This document shows, one piece after another, positions 1-4,589 of a stretch of DNA of 7,326 nucleotides; position 1 is the stretch's first letter, and every line of letters starts with the position of its first letter. The stretch comes from DATFLS01 sp964413425. GTDB lineage: Bacteria > Fidelibacterota > JAANXI01. The stretch covers positions 1 through 7,326 of the forward strand of contig CAYPST010000155.1 in the NCBI GenBank assembly GCA_964413425.1, given 5' to 3'. A program made the translations under genes and the position numbers. The notes under the pieces are model-generated. The model was given only the letters and a program-made list of their open reading frames with translations. It did not search any database and was not told the origin of the DNA.

Positions 1-56
1 AATATATCTGTCCAAATAGCGGAATAAAGTTTGCATATATTTTGTATACATAATAA

Positions 57-247
57 CTATACGTCAGATTCAGCATCTTGTATCAGGCCCATGTTTTCTA
101 AACACTCTCAGCTATAATTGATGAAGAGTTAAGAAAATTCCAAAAACGTATTAAAAAGTGATGATAGTAGTCATATCCAATACTATTTAACTTTCTAAAT
201 CGCTTTTGCAAATTATAACGCAATGTTTGAATAAGGTCATAATTCAT
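57..247 (-). pseudogene. Small basic helical protein, unknown function, apparently frameshifted
   Basis: I do not recognise this family. Reading on the minus strand, ATG at 247-245 follows an AGGA (260-257) that overlaps the stop codon of the preceding zinc-ribbon gene, a layout typical of coupled operon genes. The frame runs 49 codons to TAG at 100-98 and encodes a basic, aromatic-rich helical stretch (LRYNLQKRFRKLNS, then HHFLIRFWNFLNSSSIIAE). At 109-105 the DNA reads GAGAG; dropping one AG would move the reading into a frame that runs on as CLENMGLIQDAESDV to TAG at 59-57. That continuation looks protein-like, so I infer a two-base duplication and a decayed gene. The product could equally be a genuine 49-residue peptide. 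Very AT-rich, unlike the RM gene upstream. No signal peptide or membrane segment is evident. Confidence 0.4.
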
Positions 248-258
248 ATCTCAATATC

Positions 259-474
259 CTAAATAAATAATTTATTGAATTTTTTTATTGCTCGATTAAA
301 CTCGTATACGGTTTGTCGAAGAAGATTCATATGGTCATCCAATTTGATATTAATTTTACAACCTCAACAAATAATAACATCTCTGTTTTTAATCTGCATT
401 AAGAATACACTATTATAGAATTCACACTTTGGGCATTGAATTTCAACTTCAGGGTTTAAAAGGTTTATTTCCAC
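259..474 (-). pseudogene. Small zinc-ribbon protein with in-frame TGA
   Basis: A 71-codon frame starts at GTG 474-472, inside the last codons of the RM gene in another frame, and ends at TAG 261-259. An AGGAGGAG Shine-Dalgarno sequence (490-483) lies 8 nt before the GTG, so the start is well placed and translation should be coupled to the RM gene. Two cysteine pairs form a zinc ribbon: CPKC at codons 14-17 and C-x-G-C at codons 36-39, followed by a basic helical tail (LLRQTVYEFNRAIKKFNK). The x of the second pair, codon 37, is TGA (366-364). In zinc ribbons of this kind a charged or polar residue would be expected there; CGA (Arg) to TGA is a single transition, so I favour a nonsense mutation. 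Selenocysteine is less likely because I see no stable hairpin just after this TGA. The role is unknown; its position suggests an accessory to the RM locus. Confidence 0.55.
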
Positions 475-3400
475 GCCACAATCTCCTCCTCCGCCCCCGG
501 ATAGAGATCATCGATGGCTTGTTGTAATTGGATGGTATGGTAGAGCGCAGTGGCGACCCGGCAATAACGCTGGATTTCATCATTATTCAGCCGGCGGTCG
601 CGGCGGTCGTACAGGTATTTGTCCAGCACCTGGTAGCCGCCCACCTGGTATTCCCAGACGTCCTCCGGAATCCCTTCGAAATACTGTCCGTCTTTGTTGA
701 TGTAAACCCGCTCCTCATCCGGCTGATAATTGCGGCCGACCTTTTTGGATTTGTGGACCACATTGCTGCCGTCCCCCTGGAATTTCGTAATGGGGTTATT
801 CAGTTTGTCTGATTTCATCAGGTGTAGTTGGGCCAGTTCTTCTCCCAATTCAGCCATATCGGAAAACAGGGCGTAATCTCTGGTAAAGGGAACCCGGGGA
901 AAGTCGCTCTTCAGAAACTCGGCGTAGGTCTGGCGGTAGGTGGGCGCGTACAGGATCGCATAGGTATAGTACAGGATCTCTTCCGGCGTGGGACGCTTCC
1001 CATAAGCACTTTCCAGTAAATTATAGTACTCCTTGTTGATATTGGGCCGGCGGTCGGTGTACTCCGCATCCCTCTCGAACACCAGCATCATGGTGCCGCC
1101 GCCTTTGCCGGTATTTCTTTTATTGGTATTAATTTCAGGATAGATATAAAGAGGGCATACAATTTCTCCACCACGCCGATACAGATTCGTGTCCACCGGA
1201 CGATCGCTTATTAATACAACATCGAATATTTCAGAACCAACTACACTCCATTGACGACCAATGTTAATAGCGATATTATCAGTACCAATTAGATGCCTCA
1301 TGATTTCTTCTCTCCCAAAATCAATTGCATCATGGTGATAGAATATATGTCGAAAATCAAATGGTCTATAAAGAATTTTAGTTAAATACTGTTTCCAGTT
1401 TTCGGTTTCTTGCAGTGATTTTCTTTTTTCTGGGAGTTTCCAATCCCGATTATCCTTGAGATCATAGAGCAAGCGTACTTGCTCATCAGAATTATTAGAA
1501 TCTAAGAAAGTGGTTATTCGTCTGATTAAAGCCTCCTTATCAATATCGATAACAAATTTATCACGATGTGTTTTTATACCAGTCGAATATACCTCATATA
1601 TATCAGTAATCCTGGTAAACCTATTGTACTTTTCTTCCAAATCGTAATCAATCTCTGTAAAGAAATAAAAAGGACTGTTAGGTGAAATTTCCTCATACTC
1701 GTTATCTCGTGCGTTACGTTCCTCAAGCCATTCATACTTTTCAGCGCGTAATCCGTAAACATCTCCTCGCTGAATTTTGTTCTCTATGCCTTCCTTTTTC
1801 ACCATAACATGAATCGCCACGCCCTGCTGTATGTCAAACACATTATCATCCTGTCCGCCATCAGGTGTGGTTTCCTTCTTCCGGGCGTTGCCGTGTAAAT
1901 CCAGGACAGAAATCTCGTGGAAACTCTTCATCAGCGATTCTCGCATGCCGCGAAATGTTGGGTTATCCAGATAGCCGTGATTGGAGATCATACTCACAAT
2001 ACCCTGGCCATTCTGATCGATTTTCCACTGGGCAAACCGGATGAATTTGACATAATCATCTTGGAGCATCTTGGGATTACGCTCACCAAGTGGTTTGCCA
2101 TCTACAGAATAATATCCGTCATCTTCATGTCCGTTCGGATGTTTGTATCCCTTTTTCAGCAAATCATCTATCCACTTCCCTTGGTTAAAAGAATTTCCCG
2201 AATAGGGCGGATTCCCCAGGATCACCAGGACCGGCTCCTCTTTCTTGATCTTCCCGGCGGCTCTGCTCTCTTCACTCAGGCTGGCCATACCGGGGAGTTC
2301 GGTCTGTTCCAGCTCCTCCATTTCCAGGCTGTTGGTCAGATAGAGTTTGAACCGCTCGTCATCGGACAGGTGGTAGCCCAGTTCGTCCAGGATAAACCCC
2401 ATTTTCAGATGGCCGATGGCATAGGGCGCCATCATCAATTCGAAAGCGTAGAAGTGCTCCAGCAGGTGGTCTTTGATGAGGTCTTTTACACCACCTTTTC
2501 CGTAGGTGGTGGTGTACTCGTTCACCGCCAGTTTGATTGCCTGGGCTATAAAAGTCAGGGTGCCGGCAGCCGGGTCCAGCACGGTCACCGAACTGTCCGC
2601 CAGTCCCAGGGGTTTGCCGAAGTCTTGTTTCAGTATCTGGTGTACGGAGCGCACAATATACGCGACTACAGATTCCGGGGTATAATACACCCCACGCTGC
2701 TCTCGAAGATCGGGATCGTATTCCGCCAGGAAGGTTTCGTAAAAGTGGATAATGGGGTCCCTGCCCCGGCCTTCGTCGTAGTACCGCTTCAGTATTTTCC
2801 GGATATCGGCCGCGTCCAGAACTTCAGTGATATCGTCCACAATCCAGCCGATGTTCTGGGGGAGTTCCCGGTAACTGATGAACTCGAACACATCGTGCAG
2901 AATGCCGATGGTCCGGGGGATAAAGGTCACCGCATTGGACCGGGTGAACGGCTGCTCCCCGCGGTGCCTGGTCCGGGCGGCAAACAGGCCGTAGGTGACG
3001 GTCTGGGCGTACAGGTCGGCGAATGCTTTTTTATCCAGTCCGGCGATGAGAAACTGCCGGAAGGCTTTGTAATACCCCAGGAGCTCCCGGTTGTTTTTTT
3101 CCGTGAGTTCATGTTCGATGACGTGTTCCAGGAACCGGGTCCGTTTGGCCAGCTCTCTTGCCAGCGATGACGCCCGGAGAGCCCGGGGCACCGAATGGGA
3201 TAAAAATGCCTCAAGGAGTTCGGTGAACGCCTCCGTATGCTCGACCGGCGGTGTCTCGCCCAGCCGGATGGCGACAAATGATCGCCCGATGCTCACCCGG
3301 TCGGTCAGCTCGCCGTCTTCATAGAGACGGTATTCGAAGAAATCGGTGAGGATCACATTGGGGAAGGCGCTCCGATACCGCCGCAACTGCTCGCTGTCCT

Positions 3401-3671
3401 CTATCTTGTCCAGATCAGCGCCCGGTGCTTTCGCCTCTATGTACCCGACGATCTTGCTGCAGCCGTCCCACAACCGGAAATCGGGATTGCCCGCTTCGGT
3501 TCGCTTGGGCAGCGTGGTGATATGGATCTCCGGTTTGCCGAACTCCTCCAGAAGCGACTTTAAGGTTTCCGCGAATGCCGGATAAAAGCTCTCCTCCCGG
3601 GCATCGCCCTGTTGTATTACTGTGGCTGAGTCTGAAAGGAATGATTGGAGAATTTTAGGGACATTATTCAT
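465..3671 (-). CDS. Type IIG / ISP-like restriction enzyme and N6-adenine DNA methyltransferase
   Basis: A 1068-residue single-chain restriction-modification enzyme that should methylate adenine at a specific site using S-adenosylmethionine and cut DNA lacking the mark. Domains in order: an N-terminal PD-(D/E)XK nuclease with D64 (NPDF) and E79-x-K81 (YIEAK); a helical linker (about 150-320); a methyltransferase with GVYYTPESVVAYIV (327-340), SAM-binding motif I LDPAAGTLTF (365-374) and catalytic motif IV NPPY (487-490); and a C-terminal target-recognition region (about 600-1068) including YRPFDFRHIFY (768-778), resembling the type ISP specificity domain. True type ISP enzymes also carry a helicase; none is visible here, which places it nearer type IIG. 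The start is supported by AAGGTG four bases upstream. The frame is intact. The specificity region between about 1120 and 1800 is much more AT-rich than the rest. Two small coupled frames follow downstream. Recognition sequence unknown. Confidence 0.9.
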   Translation of the reverse strand: MNNVPKILQSFLSDSATVIQQGDAREESFYPAFAETLKSLLEEFGKPEIHITTLPKRTEAGNPDFRLWDGCSKIVGYIEAKAPGADLDKIEDSEQLRRYRSAFPNVILTDFFEYRLYEDGELTDRVSIGRSFVAIRLGETPPVEHTEAFTELLEAFLSHSVPRALRASSLARELAKRTRFLEHVIEHELTEKNNRELLGYYKAFRQFLIAGLDKKAFADLYAQTVTYGLFAARTRHRGEQPFTRSNAVTFIPRTIGILHDVFEFISYRELPQNIGWIVDDITEVLDAADIRKILKRYYDEGRGRDPIIHFYETFLAEYDPDLREQRGVYYTPESVVAYIVRSVHQILKQDFGKPLGLADSSVTVLDPAAGTLTFIAQAIKLAVNEYTTTYGKGGVKDLIKDHLLEHFYAFELMMAPYAIGHLKMGFILDELGYHLSDDERFKLYLTNSLEMEELEQTELPGMASLSEESRAAGKIKKEEPVLVILGNPPYSGNSFNQGKWIDDLLKKGYKHPNGHEDDGYYSVDGKPLGERNPKMLQDDYVKFIRFAQWKIDQNGQGIVSMISNHGYLDNPTFRGMRESLMKSFHEISVLDLHGNARKKETTPDGGQDDNVFDIQQGVAIHVMVKKEGIENKIQRGDVYGLRAEKYEWLEERNARDNEYEEISPNSPFYFFTEIDYDLEEKYNRFTRITDIYEVYSTGIKTHRDKFVIDIDKEALIRRITTFLDSNNSDEQVRLLYDLKDNRDWKLPEKRKSLQETENWKQYLTKILYRPFDFRHIFYHHDAIDFGREEIMRHLIGTDNIAINIGRQWSVVGSEIFDVVLISDRPVDTNLYRRGGEIVCPLYIYPEINTNKRNTGKGGGTMMLVFERDAEYTDRRPNINKEYYNLLESAYGKRPTPEEILYYTYAILYAPTYRQTYAEFLKSDFPRVPFTRDYALFSDMAELGEELAQLHLMKSDKLNNPITKFQGDGSNVVHKSKKVGRNYQPDEERVYINKDGQYFEGIPEDVWEYQVGGYQVLDKYLYDRRDRRLNNDEIQRYCRVATALYHTIQLQQAIDDLYPGAEEEIVAWK
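483..490 (-). promoter_or_regulatory. Ribosome binding site inside the RM gene for the zinc-ribbon frame
   Basis: AGGAGGAG on the minus strand, within the glutamate codons at the end of the RM gene, sits 8 nt upstream of GTG 474-472. This decides the start of the small zinc-ribbon frame and indicates translational coupling with the RM gene, whose stop codon lies a few bases past the new start. Confidence 0.6.
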
Positions 3672-3886
3672 GAGTCACCTTAATTACTGCGTAAATCAAA
3701 AGCATACATAAAAAAATTGGTCCAGCGGGATAGCACAGTCTAATTTCATCATGGGAATTATAAGAAGCAATACGTGATTAAGCTCAGAGATCAGTACATG
3801 TGAAGTGATTCCGCCAGGTGACCAGTTTTTTCCGTACCCCTGGCGCGCTTGATGATCAATGTTCCTGAACGTTCGTTTGAAGATTC
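3672..3886. other. Intergenic spacer between the RM gene and the doxX remnant
   Basis: This 215-base spacer must hold the leader, and possibly the promoter, of the minus-strand RM gene. It is AT-rich near the RM start (a seven-A run at 3710-3716). An inverted repeat CGCCAGG (3812-3818) / CCTGGCG (3839-3845) with a 20-base loop, itself containing a T run, sits near the middle; it could form a hairpin in RNA of either strand but is not a canonical terminator. I see no tRNA, no coding frame and no clear promoter. Confidence 0.4.
3676..3681 (-). promoter_or_regulatory. Ribosome binding site of the RM gene
   Basis: AAGGTG on the minus strand lies four bases before ATG 3671-3669, a good Shine-Dalgarno match that supports this start. 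I could not identify convincing -35 and -10 hexamers upstream of it. Confidence 0.6.
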
Positions 3887-4135
3887 TTAATGCCTGAGTC
3901 TGAAATCAACTGACCACCGGCCGCCGCCTCTGATGAGTAGAAACAGGCTCCCCAGCCACATGGCGAAATCCGTGCGCATCTCATGGGTCATACTCCAGAA
4001 TCCCTGGGTGCTGAGATCCCGCAGTACGAACGGTCCGAAGCTCTCCCCGAAAGCGATGGGGATTTTTGTGACCACGATTGCTACCGTTATAATAATGAAT
4101 GTCGTCAGCGCCCCGATGCGGGTGAACAGACCGAG
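3887..4135 (-). pseudogene. DoxX-family membrane protein, C-terminal remnant
   Basis: DoxX-family proteins are small four-helix inner-membrane proteins, in several cases linked to sulfur or thiol oxidation. The minus-strand frame from about 4135 to TAA 3889-3887 encodes about 82 residues matching only the C-terminal half of the family: LGLFTRIGA at the start of a membrane helix (TTFIIITVAIVV), then GFWSMTHEMRTDFAMWLGSLFLLI, a second helix, and the usual end GGGRWSVDFR. The frame stays open to an ATG at 4279, but the part beyond 4135 is antisense to the DsrE gene and does not resemble DoxX. The N-terminal helices, start codon and promoter are therefore missing. The break coincides with the 5' end of the DsrE frame, suggesting one deletion removed both ends of a divergent gene pair. 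An intact gene elsewhere or an assembly error is possible. Confidence 0.7.
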
Positions 4136-4464
4136 TGAACGACGGCCCGTATGTGAACGAACGTCTCTACAATGCATTTCGTGTGGCAATGCAGCTGGCG
4201 AAAAGAGCCGCAGCGCAAGTCCGGGTGTTTTTAATCGGAGATGGTGTGCAATGTGCGGTCGGTGGTCAAAACACCCCAAAGGGATATCGTAATATAGAAC
4301 GAATGGCTAAATTCGTCGGAAGCCGTGGAGCAGTCGTCGTTTGAGGAAGTTGCATTCAAGCCCGCGGGATCGGGCGAGAAAGCATGATCAGGAACGTTGA
4401 GGTCGGGAGTATGGATCTCCTGACAGATTGGATATTAGATGCCGATGATGTGTTAGTGTTTTAA
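4135..4464 (+). CDS. DsrE-family protein, probable selenoprotein (in-frame UGA as Sec), N-terminus shortened
   Basis: DsrE-family proteins are small soluble alpha/beta proteins of sulfur relay and thiol chemistry. From GTG 4135 the frame reads NDGPYVNERLYNA, then VRVFLIGDGVQCAVGGQ and TPKGYRNIERM, the standard DsrE order. Codon 70 is TGA (4342-4344). The same frame then continues GSCIQARGI, VEVGSMDLL and DWILDADDVLVF to TAA 4462-4464, the standard DsrE ending. The TGA lies where relatives have the first cysteine of CGTC/CGSC-type motifs, and the second cysteine (4351-4353) is kept, giving U-G-S-C. A SECIS-like hairpin follows at once. The product would be 109 residues. About seven N-terminal residues (the first beta strand) are absent, an in-frame TGA at 4123-4125 bars upstream extension, and the GTG lacks a good Shine-Dalgarno sequence, so this copy may not be expressed. 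The alternative is a pseudogene with a nonsense mutation at the cysteine codon. My recollection is that DsrE-like selenoproteins are known in other bacteria. Confidence 0.72.
4342..4344 (+). other. Candidate selenocysteine codon (UGA)
   Basis: The TGA is in frame with DsrE homology on both sides and replaces the first Cys of the family CxxC motif; TGC or TGT to TGA is one base. Sec paired with a Cys two residues away (UxxC) is the classic redox arrangement of bacterial selenoproteins. Whole-genome reassignment of UGA is unlikely, because the RM and PriA genes together hold about 1,890 codons with no internal TGA. Confidence 0.7.
4351..4384 (+). promoter_or_regulatory. Bacterial SECIS-like hairpin
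   Basis: Starting six bases after the UGA, the mRNA can fold as UGC/GCA (4351-4353 with 4382-4384), an A-A mismatch, UUC/GAA (4355-4357 with 4378-4380), a 2x2 internal loop (AA against GA), and GCCCG/CGGGC (4360-4364 with 4371-4375) closed by the hexaloop CGGGAU (4365-4370). There are 20 bases between the UGA and the loop, and the second loop base is G. The accepted description of bacterial SECIS elements asks for a loop about 16-37 nt after the UGA with G among its first two bases; this element fits. It would bind SelB carrying Sec-tRNA. All of it is also coding sequence. Confidence 0.65.
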
Positions 4465-4589
4465 ACGGAAAGGGTTATGCTTGACATTCGGGGTGAAGAT
4501 ATAATAGGGTGTCCTACACCGAGATGTAAGTACAAGAGTCCGGCTGCCGGAAAACACACTCTCTGTCTGTCCGATGGTGATTTGCGTAA
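4465..4589. other. Convergent spacer between dsrE and priA, with two short hairpins
   Basis: Transcripts of dsrE (plus) and priA (minus) converge here. Two short inverted repeats are visible: GGTGT/ACACC with a CCT loop (4508-4520) and TCCGG/CCGGA with a CTG loop (4539-4551). Neither is followed by a U run on either strand, so I do not call a standard intrinsic terminator, though either could help end transcription. Nothing coding is seen. Confidence 0.35.

Noticed and set aside
320..366. SECIS element after the TGA of the zinc-ribbon frame
   Set aside because: The stretch is AT-rich and I found no stem comparable to the one at 4351-4384; only weak short pairings are possible.
1917..3170. 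Long plus-strand open frame of about 417 codons opposite the RM gene
   Set aside because: It lies antisense to the clearly coding methyltransferase and nuclease parts, has no recognisable domain, and is a shadow of the G+C-rich codon pattern.
4138..4279. Extension of the DoxX frame upstream to an ATG at 4279, making a 130-residue protein
   Set aside because: The added residues are antisense to well-recognised DsrE coding sequence and show no DoxX resemblance or membrane helices.
4135..4344. A complete 69-residue DsrE protein ending at the TGA
   Set aside because: The same frame continues with the conserved DsrE C-terminus, so stopping there would remove the CxxC motif and about a third of the fold.
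4481..4505. Perfect TTGACA and TATAAT hexamers on the plus strand after dsrE
   Set aside because: They are only 13 bases apart, too short for a sigma-70 promoter, and no plus-strand gene follows before the convergent priA.
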